Source of the DNA: Anniella stebbinsi
Lineage: Eukaryota > Chordata > Lepidosauria > Squamata > Anniellidae
Reading direction: 5' to 3'
Assembly (NCBI GenBank): GCA_029215795.1
Contig: JARDYH010000007.1
Span: forward strand, 93,263,263 to 93,327,262
DNA length: 64,000 bases
The position numbers and the translations under genes were made by a program. This document shows positions 1-10,610 of this stretch, one piece after another; positions within the stretch are counted from its first letter, which is position 1; each line of letters begins with the position of its first letter. The notes beneath the pieces are model-generated. The model saw only the letters and a program-made list of their open reading frames with translations, searched no databases and was not told the origin of the DNA.

Positions 1-59
1 CTGGAATAGAGGTGTTTTCAGAAGGCACCAGAAGCAGCACAGTGTTGGCACCTGCCTGA

Positions 60-345
60 TTTCCAGGACCAGGGAGTTCCAAAGAGAAGGGGCCACCACA
101 CTGAAGGCTCTTCTCCTGCTGCTGGACTCCAATCGGGCCATAGGTCCACGGGGAACACCAGGAGCATTTCTTCCGATGACCTCAGTGACCAGGCAGGTTG
201 GTAAGGGAGAAGGCGCTCTCAGGTATCCTGGTCCCAAGTTGTTTCGGGCTTTGTACACCAGGATCAAAACCCTAACCCTGGCCCAGTAGCGAATAGGCAG
301 CTAGTGCAGTTCCCTCAGCAATGGAGGTGCGTGCTGAAAAGGGAA
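60..345 (+). repeat. Unassigned squamate interspersed repeat (family X), fragment
   Basis: Contains GGAGAAGGCGCTCTCAGGTA, GTCCCAAG and GGGCTTTGTACACCAGGATC, ending with GAATAGGCAGCTAGTGCAG. Related segments occur at 572-712 and 33000-33430. It is a middle-repetitive sequence; I cannot assign its class from the sequence alone. Confidence 0.6.
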
Positions 346-571
346 AAACCAAAAGGAGGAGAGCATCCACTTAGGTCAAAAAAGGAGAGAGAGAAGCTGT
401 TCTCGGAACGCTGAGATACTTTTATTAATTCACACCCAATGCGTTTCAGCCTATGTGGGTTTTTTTAAAGACCTTCTTCAGGGGGTTGATAAGCGAAGTC
501 TGCAGAAAACACTTAGCAAGATTATAGTCTCTCGTGATATTCACTGGCAACTGAGATGCCTGCTGAAAAGG
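346..571. repeat. Insertion within family X, bounded by a ~57-bp near-duplication
   Basis: The ~57 bases at 288-345 (ending GTGCGTGCTGAAAAGG) are nearly repeated at 573-630. The DNA between includes TTTTATTAATTCACACCCAATGCG and AAGACCTTCTTCAGGGGG and interrupts family X. The duplication is too long for an ordinary target-site duplication, so a local tandem duplication or two overlapping fragments is likely. Confidence 0.4.
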
Positions 572-712
572 TAAGCCAATAGGCAGCCAGTGCAGGTCCT
601 CCAGCAGAGGAGGTGTGTGCTGAAAAGGGGCAGATCCTGACAACAGCCGAGCTGCTGGGTTCTGCACTAAGCTCCAGCTTCTGGAGCTGCCTTAAGGGCA
701 GCCCCACATAGT
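572..712 (+). repeat. Family X continuation
   Basis: Resumes with CCAATAGGCAGCCAGTGCAG and continues through TTCTGGAGCTGCC and AAGGGCAGCCCCACAT, the order expected for the rest of the repeat. The stretch from 713 to the exon at 960 shows nothing I can name. Confidence 0.5.
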
Positions 713-873
713 GTGCTCCTCACCCACCCATCCCCACACAGCATCTCTGGCAAATGAGAAAAACAAAATCCTTTTTAGTGAGGAATCTGTTAACCCTTAA
801 ACATGCACACCCACACACAAAAACAAGTCCGTGAAATGTTCTGCAGTCTTGTGGCCTGTTTTTGGGGGAATGA

Positions 874-1312
<439 letters not shown>

Positions 1313-1429
1313 ACCCCATTCGTTCCCTGGTCATGATGTGGTCTGCCTAGAAGTCTCTTCAAAAGAGCCCTGGTGCCTGCAGCCAAAAGAGAGGCAGGCA
1401 CAAGTGCATGGATCAGCTTAGTTTCCATC

Positions 1430-2100
1430 GCTCTGGTGATGCAAAATTTCTGGAAATTTTGAAGCCATGGAGGGGAAAGTTTTTTCCCCCGTTGTTTTTG
1501 GGGAGAAAATGGGAATTTTAGGAAAAATAGAAAAAATGCAATATTAGCAATTTTTACCGATTGAAAGTCACTTTGTTACTTTAGGAACATAAAATGTAAA
1601 TTACGTACAGGTTGGTTTGGCATAAAATTATCACATTTGGTATATTAAAAGTTCAGTATATTCAAACAATTATTACAAATTGAATTTACTTTTTAATAAA
1701 TGTTCCTTTTTTTTCCCTTTTTTTTGTAACAAATGGAACTACAAGCTCCTGAACTGTAAGGAACCTCTTTGGTTTTGCCAGTTTATGAGGAGCAGGCAAA
1801 AAACCATTTAAAAAAATGCACCTTGCTTTTGCATTTTGCAACCCAGGACTTGCTTGTCCTCAACGTACAGAAATTGTAATAATCTGATACTGTACGTAGT
1901 TTTTAGAAATCATTTGGAGAAGTAAATATATGAACACCTTGTATTATTCATCCTGCTAAAATAAAACTATCTGTAATTCTTTTTTCTTCATTTTTTTTTC
2001 AATTTTTCGGGGGGTGGGGAGGCTTTGGAAAAAACAGGAGAAAATAGTTTTTGTCCGAATTTTTCTGGGGGGGTGGGGGTTGGGCCTTCACATCTCTATG
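1430..2100. mobile_element. AT-rich hAT-like non-autonomous element, weakly bounded
   Basis: A ~670-bp AT-rich tract opens with CTGGTGATGCAAAATTTC and closes with GGGCCTTCACATCTCTATGG, the complement of AGAGATGTGAAGGCCC. The same end sequence flanks 10691-10876. Inner arms pair G-rich with C-rich and A-rich with T-rich blocks. I could not find a clean target duplication. Confidence 0.45.
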
Positions 2101-2397
2101 GCTCTGCCTGCTTGCTGGATTGGTGCCTGTCATAAGCGGGGCCTTTAATATATACCCAGCTTAGAAAAATCTTTGTTGTTTGAAAGCCAGCAGTGCTCAG
2201 CAGACAGAGATCGCCTTGTCTCTTTCAGGGACTCGGCTTCAAGTCGTATCTTTGCAAGTGTCCATACACAGAACGGGACGGACGAGTGAGCTGTTGTGAG
2301 TGCAAATGTATCAAAGCGCAAAGACTTTCCAACTCTGTACCCTCGGGGAACCTTTTCCATATCAATTTGTCCATGAACAAACCCTTGAATGTCTGCC

Positions 2398-2462
2398 AGG
2401 GAACCCGTGTGTGCATGTGCGTGTGTGTATGAGAGAGAGAGCAAGAGCAAGAGAGAAAGAGG
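2398..2462 (+). repeat. GT/GA simple repeat
   Basis: An imperfect TGTG block is followed by imperfect AG and AAGAG units. Confidence 0.7.
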
Positions 2463-2779
2463 AATCTGGGTTGTGTGCTCTAGAGCGTATTGCTCAGTAC
2501 ATCTGGGCCCCTGGGCACGTCTGTAGCTGTCTACTAGTACGTATTTCCGTTTATTTTTTATGCAGGTAATCAAAATGGCTTATACATGTACAGCCCCCAC
2601 CCCCAAGAATAAAATGGGATAGTAAGATATTTTACTAAGAAGAATATACTAAGAAGAATATCTAAAATATATCAATGTGAAAGCACAGAGCAGCATTCCA
2701 GCAGAGCAGAACAGTATTGAGCTATTCCTTTGTTAAAGCAGCAGAAATTAATTGTCAAATGACATCAAATATCAGTCTT

Positions 2780-2863
2780 GATTTACTGATGGTATGTAAG
2801 CTACTCTGGGAGCCTTTTTGGCTGAAGAGTGGAATAAAAAACCTTTTCAATAAATAAATTTCC
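2780..2863 (+). repeat. L2-type LINE 3' tail
   Basis: GTAAGCTACTCTGGGAGCCTTTTTGGC and GAATAAAAAACC leading into an AATAAATAAA tail is the typical 3' terminus of this LINE class; better examples are at 23060 and 59720. Confidence 0.55.
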
Positions 2864-3269
2864 TAAAACTGTGGTGCCACCACCTAGAAGTTGGTGTCCT
2901 TGCTAACTGCCAATTGAATATCCACTGAAGATGGGCCAGAAATCAGGGTCTCTGGGGCCAATATTAAGGCTTCAACAGGTTCATGTGGGCAGCAGGGTCA
3001 CAGACCATGTACGGCTTTAAAGGCTTAATGCCAGTACTGTTTGCCTCTTACGAACAAAGAATGCTGCTAAGAAAACACCTAAGAGTCTTCTGCAGCGGCA
3101 CATTGTAGAGGAAGATCAGTAGGGGGTTATTAAAGTGTCTTTCACAAAAGTTTGTCCACCATTGCTGAAACTTTAAAAGTCACTGCATTAGTGGTTGGAA
3201 GGCACTCTCCAGATATAGAAAGGCAATGTTGAGTAACGAAACAACAGCCACAAGTAACGCATCCATTTA

Positions 3270-3289
3270 ATATATATATATATATATAT
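3270..3289. repeat. (TA)n microsatellite
   Basis: About ten uninterrupted TA units in the last TMEM39B intron. Confidence 0.9.
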
Positions 3290-3764
3290 TATAGATTAAT
3301 TTTGTTTTAAAAAATACAGCTTTAAAAAATCTTAGACACACACAGATATAAACAGATTTTAAAATGTGAAATGTTTCGGTATAAAACACCAGCTTCAGTC
3401 ACAAATAAGTATGCTGCAATACCACTTATAACAAATGAGGACTGGGCCAAACCTCAAAGATTAACAATCAACACTTCTATTCAACAGCCGATCAAGCTGC
3501 GTTAATAAACATCATGGCTTGTTTCATCTCATCCTTTACATTGATACCATCTTTTAGCTTATCAATAAACATTGCCTCTTTACTCTTTCTCCTTTGGAGG
3601 CTCCGTTCCACAGTGGTACTTGTGGTCATTTGTTTCATTTTTGGAGTGCTGTGCCATGTGCATTTCCTGCATATAGCTTGAATGTTAAGTAAGCGGGCCC
3701 ACACGTTCCTCAGAATGCATTTTCATCTTTTAAAAATAGAATTGCAAGTTTCTAGTCCTCTTGA

Positions 3765-4070
<306 letters not shown>

Positions 4071-4450
4071 AGGAGCCGCACTTACGACACACACGGAAAA
4101 AGCGAGCGAACCATCTCAGAGCTTTGTGGGGGCTTCCGGAGACATTTCTGCCCCCCAGGCGCCTGCCCGGCGCTGCCTGAGAAGTGTTCCCAGGAGGCCT
4201 CGCGGAGGAGGGTGCAGGGCTTGAGGAGCAGGGCAGCCAGGCCGGCCCTGAGCTTTGTATATCTTTTTTTTAACTCTGCTTTTGTTCTTGTTTTGTTCGT
4301 TTTTCTTTGATAATTGATATGATAAGGAAAATATCTTATTTTTGTACTCCCAGCTGCTGTCAGTCTGGTTTGTTGAATAGCAGGAGCAAGTGGTGAGAGC
4401 TGTGAGTGTCCCTGGCTGCCGAGCGGGCGGCTAGATGAGAATCTTCAGGT
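4071..4450 (+). other. TMEM39B: Proximal 3' UTR of TMEM39B
   Basis: The sequence after the TGA is GC-rich at first (to ~4255), then T-rich around 4262-4350. I see no AATAAA or ATTAAA before the DIRS insertion at 4451. Either a weak signal is used, or the natural poly(A) site now lies beyond the insertion after 10610. Confidence 0.6.
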
Positions 4451-4633
4451 TCTTCTTCGTGGTCTCTGTGCATCACACCAATGGGCTTTAGCGCCCCCAC
4501 ATGAGCCAGGTCAGTAACTACAATAGCTGAGGAACGATATTTTTTTGGTGGGAACCCTCCCCCACCATCTTATATGCCCAGTAGTTCCCGCCCATTTCCC
4601 AGTTTCTTTTCGACCGCCTAGCGAGTCGCCTCG
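4451..4633. repeat. DIRS left inverted terminal repeat
   Basis: The complement of this stretch matches 10401-10550 closely, including GCCCATTGGTGTGA, the AGCTATTGTAGTTAC block, GGGAACTACTGGGCATATAA and TAGGCGGTC. The outermost ~30 bases (from TTCTTCGTGGTCTCTGTGC) differ from the right end and pair instead with 10232-10266. Confidence 0.9.
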
Positions 4634-4664
4634 TCGTTAACAATCTCAGTGTGGAGAATAGTTC

Positions 4665-4760
4665 TTACTGCTGAGAGAACATTCGTCTTTGTAAATACTT
4701 TATTCATCGTTGTTACTGCTGAGAGAACATTCATCTTTGTAAATACTTTATTCATCGTTG
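4665..4760 (+). repeat. 48-bp tandem duplication in the DIRS leader
   Basis: Two 48-bp units (4665-4712 and 4713-4760), each starting TTACTGCTGAGAGAACATTC and ending TTCATCGTTG, differ at one position (G versus A). The period is a multiple of three. A poly-A run and the ORF1 start at 4855 follow. Confidence 0.95.
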
Positions 4761-4854
4761 TTATAATATTTCTACTAAAAAAAAAAAAGGGTTTTCAGTT
4801 GCTGTTTTTTGAGCTGCCGTTGCGGCTCTGTTTTTTCCCTCACGGACTGTTCGT

Positions 4855-6156
4855 ATGGCCCTAAAAGCCTCTGTTTATAGTAGGAGGCATGTCGATGATA
4901 GACACTATGCCTATGCTGCTAGCTCCCAATCTCCCTGTATGGAGTACTCGGATTATGATTATACACCAGAGTATGCTTCATCCCATCATGGTTATGACTG
5001 GGAAGATTATCAGTACCGCAGAGCCCATGATCTGTATTATGAACGTCCTCAGTACATAGAAGTTTTCCCTCAGCAGGCACGTCATCTCCCGTATGAGTCG
5101 CTGTCACACACCCCGCCGGTAACGACCCAATCAGCATCTTTGATCCGAGTACCTTGGGCGCGGCCACCAACACCAGCTGAGCGTCCTCTGCCACGGCCCC
5201 CTACTGGGGAAGTACGTTCAGTTCGACCTCCTCCCTCACCTCAATATGTGGATATCTGCCCAGACGACTCCTCAGTTTCTTCAGTCCCTCAATCAGTCTC
5301 CTCTCCGGATGACATTGTTGGGTCGAAGGAGGGGCCCTCTCATTTGGGTGATTTGGGTTCCTTTGTAGATCAGGTGACAAGAATGGCTCAGTCTTTAGGA
5401 ATTGACATACAACCACCTGCAGAGCACGTTCAGGACCTGGTGTTTGACGCTGTATCCTCTGAAGCTCCAGCTCCAGTGGCAATACCGTTCTTGCCTACTT
5501 TGTTGCAGACGGTTCAGCACTCATGGAAGTCTCCATTGACAGCTGTTACTACTTCCAAACGACTTGAGTCCTTGTACAAGATACAACAGAAAGATGTTGA
5601 ATTTTTTACTCACCCAAAACCAAATTCTATTATTGTTGAATCGACTCAGAGTCGTTCTCAAAAGATGCATGTTTCGCCTGTGGACAACGAAGGTCGCAGA
5701 TTGGATTTGTTGGGAAGACGTGTCTATTCTGTGGCATTAGGTCTTAAAGTGGCTAATTATCAAGCCATGATGGCGCGTTACCAGCTTTTTTAATGGGAAA
5801 AACTAACCTCCTTATGTGATTATCTTCCTGAAGAGCAAAGGGAGCTAGCAAGAACACTTCAAGCAGAGGCAGTGAAGCTCTCTCGTCAACAGATTAATTC
5901 TGCTAGACATCAAACTGATAGGCTCAGTTGCATTGACACGCCATGCATGGCTGACATCTGCTGGTTTGAACCAAGAGGCAGAATTGAGGACCTTCCCTTC
6001 GATGAGGAGGGTCTCTTTAATTCCAAAACTGATGAGCAGATGCATTCTGTCCAAACAGCTAAGAATATTGCAAAGAAAATGGGTCTAGGTCTCCCTCAAC
6101 AACCCCAGTCTTTCAAATCCCGCAGATGGCAACAACATCCGCAACCTTTCTTTTGA
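4855..6156 (+). pseudogene. DIRS ORF1, gag-like, with an internal stop
   Basis: Seen: ATG at 4855 opens a frame of 312 codons ending in TAA at 5791-5793. The same frame then continues open to a TGA at 6154-6156, so the ancestral product was about 430 residues. The N-terminal part is rich in Tyr, Ser and Pro, and includes a proline-rich linker around residues 85-125. The C-terminal part is basic and glutamine-rich near PQQPQSFKSRRW. I see no CCHC zinc knuckle. Known: DIRS elements carry a first ORF considered structural and gag-like, poorly conserved between families. The call rests on position, since no domain is recognisable. Confidence 0.7.
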
Positions 6157-6954
6157 CCAGCAGTGGATAGAGGGGTGCGTTACCATCCTCAACAACAACG
6201 GAAGCAGCAAGCGGCATCTCCAGCGTACCGTCCAAACCGTGGTAAAGTTGAGCAGGCGGCTAAATGGCATTTTTGACTCAATGATGATGTACTCCCCGCA
6301 ACTGCTGATCCCCCCCAGTCTTCAACGGTCATACCTCTCAGTTCCTCCCAATTTGGTCGGTCCTAACTTCGGACTCATGGGTCCTCAAAATAATCGCGAC
6401 AGGATACAGGATAGAATTCGACGTCCTTCCTCTCACTGGTACTGTGAAAGTAACACCTCCATTGGAAGTGTTGTCTCAAGAGACAGAAGCCCTGTTAAAG
6501 AAGGGTGCCATTCCTTCCGCCAATCACATCGGGGGCTTTTTTCTCCCGCTATTTTACGGTGCCAAAGCGGGATGGGGGACATCGACCTATTCTGGACGTA
6601 AAGAACCTAAATTTGTTCATAACACCAAAAAAGTTTTGGATGACAACTTTGGCCGTGATACTTCCTCTACTTCTTCCGGAAGTGTGGTTCGCTTCTATAG
6701 ATCTACAGGATGCTTATTTTCACATAGGCATACATCCTGCCTTTCATCATTTCCTCAGTTTTATGGTGAGAGAAGAAATGTTCCAATTTCAAATCCTCCT
6801 GTTCGGCCTTGCTACAGCGCCAAGAGTCTTCTCAAAGTGTATGGCGACTGTATGCGCCTTCCTTTGCCTGCAATGGATTCAAATATACCCTTACCTGGAC
6901 GATTGGCTCCTAGTGGGTTCTTCACGGCAGTCTCTAGAGAAAACTGTGAATTAC

Positions 6955-6962
6955 ATTCTCAG
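6955..6962 (+). repeat. Target-site duplication, left copy (ATTCTCAG)
   Basis: Eight bases identical to 8022-8029, flanking the nested hAT-like element. Confidence 0.95.
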
Positions 6963-7353
6963 TAGGGGTGTGCACGGACCCCCCGGATCGGATCGGGACC
7001 CGGATCGGCACCTCCAATTTTGTCATGGATCGGTTCGGACAAAATCGGAGGCCCCCCGGACTGGATCGAGTCCAATCCCGATCCAAAAATCGTAAATTTT
7101 TGGATCGGCCGCCATTTTTTTCCCCATAGACTTGCATTGCAATGCAAGTCTATGAGGAAAAAATGGCGGCGGGTGGGTGAGGGGGGGCCTAACTCCCTCC
7201 CCCCCCGGGGCTGTCCGCTGTGGATGGCCCCGGCAGGTAAGCCCCCTCCCCCGCGCTCCCTACCCCCCCTGGGGCCGTCCGCTTCCATCCGCGGGCGCCC
7301 GCGGATAGAAGCGGACGGCTCCGGGGGGGGGGTAAGCCCCCTTCCCCGCCACT

Positions 7354-7534
7354 GCTTACCTTTCCGGGCCATTCCCTACCGTCCGGCGCCGGCGGCTACT
7401 GCCAGCCGGCTTTGCGGCTTGCTCTCGAGTAGCGCGACGGGTGATCACCCGGCGCACCACCCTGGAGCAGGCCGCGGAGCCCGCTGGTAGTAGCCGCCGG
7501 CGCCGGACGGGAGCAGACGGGCCGGAAAGGTAAG
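7354..7534. repeat. First long GC palindrome in the nested hAT
   Basis: The left arm (GCTTACCTTTCCGGGCC, then GTCCGGCGCCGGCGGCTACT) is mirrored by the right arm ending GGGCCGGAAAGGTAAG. The centre is GGGTGATCACCC near 7445. About 90 bases per arm with few mismatches. Confidence 0.9.
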
Positions 7535-7584
7535 GGCCCCCCTCCTCCCCTCCGCGCACCCCCTCCTCCCCTCCGCGCGCCCCC

Positions 7585-7772
7585 TGCTTACCTTCCCGGC
7601 CCATTTGCTCCTGTCCGGCGCCAGCGGCTACTACCAGCGGGCTCCGCGGCCTGCTCTCGAGTAGCGCGCCGGGTGATGACATCACCCGGCGCGCCACCCT
7701 GGAGCAGGCCGCGAAGCCCGCTGGTAGTAGCCGCCGGCGCCGGACGGGAGCGGACGGGCCGGAAAGGTAAGC
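7585..7772. repeat. Second long GC palindrome in the nested hAT
   Basis: Nearly the same hairpin as at 7354-7534, with a slightly different centre (GGGTGATGACATCACCC near 7680). The two are separated by a short pyrimidine-rich spacer, so the hairpin has been duplicated in tandem. Confidence 0.9.
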
Positions 7773-8021
7773 GCCCCCCTCCTCCCCCCCCCCCCCGCTG
7801 TCCACTTTCATCGGCGGGCGCCCGCTGGCACCCACCAATGGAAGCGGCGGTGGGTGCCAGTGGGCGCCCGCCGATCCGCCGAACCGGTTCGGAGCCTTTT
7901 CGGATCGGTTCGGACTGGATCGGCGGAGCCAGCTGTTGGATCGGAAATCGGATAATTTATCCGATTTCCCACTGGACCGGACTTGGATCGTGGATCGGGT
8001 CCGATCCAGTGCACATCCCTA

Positions 8022-8029
8022 ATTCTCAG
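8022..8029 (+). repeat. Target-site duplication, right copy (ATTCTCAG)
   Basis: Identical to 6955-6962; the RT reading frame resumes directly from this copy. Confidence 0.95.
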
Positions 8030-8828
8030 GCTTTTGGCAGCAATAGGATTATACGTCAACGAAAAAAAGTCACATTTGCAACCAACGCAGCACATAACAT
8101 TCATAGGAGCAGTTCTCAACTTGAGGGCGGCTCGGGCTTATCTACCCCTGGACAGAATATGTACCCTCCTCAAATTGGCAAAACATTTTTATCACCACCA
8201 TGCCACCACAGCCCATACCATTCAGATTCTGCTGGGACATATGGCAGCAACTGTCTGCGTTGTGGAGTGGGCCCGATTGAGGATGAGGCCCCTTCAAGTT
8301 TGGTTTCTTCGAACCTTCCCATTCGGCACTATATGCCGCCTCATATAATGTCTTCCCTAATGTGGTTGGTGACACAGAAGAACCTCTCTCTAGGTTTTCC
8401 TTTTCTCGGCCGATCTCCCATTTTAACTGTCACCACGGATGCCTCTCTAATGGGATGGGGAGCTCACTGCAAATCCCTACGAGTAAAAGGGAAGTGGTCT
8501 TTCCGAGAATCCCGCTTACACATCAATCAGCTAGAACTTTTGGCTGTGTGGAAGGCTTTCCATGCCTTCGAACCAGAGATCTGAGGTCATCATATTCAGA
8601 TTCTGACAGACAACACAGCTGTTCTTTGGCACATGAACAAACAGGGAGGGACACGTTCCTCTGAAACTATTCAATTGGATGATTCCCAAGGGCATTCGAG
8701 TAACTGCTATTCACATCCCTGGGGTGGACAATGTAATAGCAGACACCCTAAGCCGTTCATACACCATGTCGCATGAATGGCAGCTCTCGACCGCTATTCT
8801 TCGTCAGATTTTTTTGCTGTGGGGATGA

Positions 8829-9180
8829 CCTGCAATAGACATGTTTGCAACACAAGTTAATTCGGTGTGTAAAAAGTTTTGCTTGAGGGGGAGGATAAGG
8901 CAGTTGTCTCTAGGAGATGCCCTTCGGTTCCGATGGAGAGGAGGCCTGCTGTATTTCCCCCCCCCCCCCCTTCCCGCTAATCCTGAAAGTCCTGGCAAAA
9001 ATCAAGACCGACAGGTCAAACTGTGTAGTGATCACTCGTTGGTGGCCAAGACAACCATGGTTTGCCCTACTTCTGTGTCTCTCAAGGAGCGAGTATCATC
9101 AGCTACCATCGATACCGAGCCTTCTATCTCGGGATCAGGGCAGAGTCCTGCACCCAGACGTGAATACCCTGAAACTGGCT
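8829..9180 (+). pseudogene. DIRS region between RNase H and recombinase (methylase-like position)
   Basis: Seen: PAIDMFATQVNSVC follows the stop at 8826, then ALRFRWRGG. A C-run at about 8959-8970 coincides with a frame change, after which LILKVLAKIKTDRSN and VITRWWPRQPWFALL read in another frame to about 9180. Known: in DIRS elements this interval often holds an N6-adenine methylase-like domain, and DMFAT and W-P-Q-PWF motifs are typical of this stretch in vertebrate DIRS. I could not confirm a complete methylase domain. Confidence 0.65.
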
Positions 9181-10148
9181 GCTTGGTGCATTTGTCTATA
9201 GGTGGAATAAATTCCATTTTGTTGGCAGCTAGAAAACCTTCTACAAGAAAATCGTATGAGGCTAAGTGGGCTGTCTTCAAAACCTTTGCCGCGTCTCGCG
9301 GCTTCCAGTCGTCTTCCGCCACCATATATAATGTCCTATCTTTTTTACATCACCTATTTACTAAGGGACTAAAATCATCCTCTATACGAGTGTACCTGTT
9401 GGCTATTGTTGCTACTCTACCACAACCTCATGGCCTTTCTTTTTTCTCTCATCCTACTGTACGACAGTCCCTTTGAGGGCTTAAGAACCTAGCTCCGACA
9501 TATAGATCGCTGATGCCAGCATGGGATTTATCCTTGGGCCTGAAACTCCTCATGTACAAACCCTTTGAACCTTTGACTACAATTGATTTACGCCTACTTT
9601 CTTGGAAGGTAGCATTCTTGGTGGCAATTACTTCTGTGAGATGCTCTAGTGAACTCTGTGCTCTACGAATAGACCCACCATATTTAATTTTCCATAAGGA
9701 TAAGGTGGAGTTACATCCAGATATTGCCTTCTTGCCGAAAGTCAACTCAAATTTTCATATCAATCAGTATATCTCTCTTCCAACCTTCTTTCCTGCTCCT
9801 ACTTCGCAATTGGAGACAGCCTTGCACTCTCTGGATTTACGTCGGGCTCTGGCCTTTTACAAATCCAGAACACACAATATCCGCTCCACGAATAGACTCT
9901 TTATTTGCTATGGAGGATCAAAGAAAGGTGAGCCAGTCTCTTCTCAGAGACTCGCATCCTGGCTAATACAAACGATACAGCTAACATATAAATTAGCAAA
10001 AAAGGACTTGCCATTGCAAGTTAAGGCACATTCCATACGAGCAGTGGCTACCTCCACAGCCTTTGGTAAAGGGATCCCAATTCAGGACTTATGCAGGACT
10101 ACGCCGTCAACATTTGTGAAGCACTATAAGCTGGATGTTGCAGCATGA
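9180..10148 (+). pseudogene. DIRS tyrosine recombinase with an internal stop
   Basis: Seen: the N-terminal core-binding part contains ARKPSTRKSYEAKWAVF and SFLHHLFTKG, then TGA at 9474-9476 interrupts the frame. The same frame resumes and runs to TGA at 10146-10148. Catalytic-type residues are visible: Arg in TSVRCSSEL (codon at 9639), His and Arg in KAHSIRAVA (codons at about 10029 and 10038), and the HY pair in FVKHYKLD (10122-10127), the Tyr being the presumed nucleophile. Known: DIRS elements use this enzyme in place of an integrase. TGA for an expected Arg codon fits CpG decay (CGA to TGA). The catalytic half is otherwise intact in one frame. Confidence 0.92.
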
Positions 10149-10231
10149 TTGGACTCAGCCTTCGGCCTAGCAGTCCTCTCGTCTTATTGTAGCGAGTCAC
10201 CAACCTCCTCCGGTAAGTCAGCTTGGTATTC

Positions 10232-10328
10232 GCCCATTGGTGTGATGCACAGAGACCACGAAGAAAAAATGCAGGTTGCTTACCTGTAACTGTAGTTCTT
10301 CGAGTGGTCATCTGTGCAGTCACACCAC
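10232..10328. repeat. DIRS internal complementary region
   Basis: Bases 10232-10266 (GCCCATTGGTGTGATGCACA onward to GAAGAA) are the complement of the left outer end, 4452-4485. Bases 10264-10328 (AAAATGCAGGTTGCTTACCT onward) are the complement of the right outer end, 10548-10610. The two halves meet in an A-run, as expected if this region templates joining of the two ends into a circle. This is the strongest single proof that the element is DIRS. Confidence 0.93.
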
Positions 10329-10400
10329 CCTCCCACCATCCCCACTTTGATGTCTCTTTAACTGTATGTGATACCGAGGTTGGCCTGTTTTTCTTGGTTT

Positions 10401-10610
10401 TGAGGCCGCTTAGGCGGTCTAAGGAACTGGGAAATGGGTGGGAACTACTGGGCATATAAGATGGTGGGGGAGGGTTCCCGCCAAAAACATATCGTTCCTC
10501 AGCTATTGTAGTTACCGACCTGGCTCGCGTGGGGCGCTAAAGCCCATTGGTGTGACTGCACAGATGACCACTCAAAGAACTACGGTTACAGGTAAGCAAC
10601 CTGCATTTTT
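10401..10610. repeat. DIRS right inverted terminal repeat and right end
   Basis: 10401-10550 mirrors the left terminal repeat. The outer 60 bases (CACAGATGACCACTC to CAACCTGCATTTTT) are specific to the right end and pair with the internal complementary region. Confidence 0.9.

Larger units (their letters stand above)
6963..8021. mobile_element. GC-rich non-autonomous hAT-like element nested in the DIRS RT
   Basis: Seen: termini TAGGGGTGTGCAC and GTGCACATCCCTA form an imperfect 13-bp inverted repeat flanked by a perfect 8-bp duplication. The outer arms are full of GGATCGG motifs. The inside is very GC-rich and holds two long palindromes (7354-7534 and 7585-7772). Open frames across it have no transposase motifs and arise from the biased composition. 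Known: 8-bp duplications and TAGGG-type ends fit the hAT superfamily. It must be younger than the DIRS insertion. Confidence 0.9.
6366..8825 (+). pseudogene. DIRS reverse transcriptase and RNase H, split by a hAT insertion and frameshifts
   Basis: Seen: the N-terminal part reads in one frame to about 6510 (through LSQETEALLKKGAIP), then shifts to a second frame with TVPKRDGGHRPILDV, SIDLQDAYFHI, FGLATAPRVFSK and the catalytic YLDD at 6892-6903. A 1059-bp hAT-like element interrupts it at 6963-8021. After the duplicated target the RT resumes with LYVNEKKSHL and ITFIGAVLN. RNase H follows with TVTTDASLMGWGAH, HINQLELLAVWKAF, a TGA at 8582-8584, LTDNTAVLWHMNKQGG, a frameshift near 8676 and HIPGVDNVIADTLSR. 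A further TGA lies at 8826-8828. Known: these are the RT and RNase H motifs of DIRS/Ty3-like polymerases. Several disabling lesions mean no active enzyme can be made. Confidence 0.9.
4451..10610 (+). mobile_element. DIRS-type tyrosine-recombinase retrotransposon, nearly complete but dead
   Basis: Seen: inverted terminal repeats (4451-4633 and 10401-10610), an internal complementary region (10232-10328) that pairs with both outer ends, and in order a gag-like ORF, an RT with YLDD, an RNase H and a tyrosine recombinase. Known: this layout is specific to DIRS retrotransposons, which copy through RNA but integrate by site-specific recombination of a circle instead of by an integrase. Length without the nested hAT is about 5.1 kb. 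All ORFs carry stops or frameshifts, so this copy cannot supply its own proteins. It lies in the sense direction just downstream of TMEM39B. CAGGT occurs immediately outside both inferred ends (4446-4450 and 10611-10615), which is unexpected because DIRS elements usually make no target duplication. Confidence 0.93.

Noticed and set aside
3492..3704. 70-codon minus-strand frame in the TMEM39B intron
   Set aside because: No splice signals and no recognised motif.
7020..8584. Long open frames across the GC-rich insertion (156, 160 and 303 codons)
   Set aside because: They run through hAT-like palindromes and low-complexity C/G runs. Only the part after 8022 is DIRS RT/RNase H.
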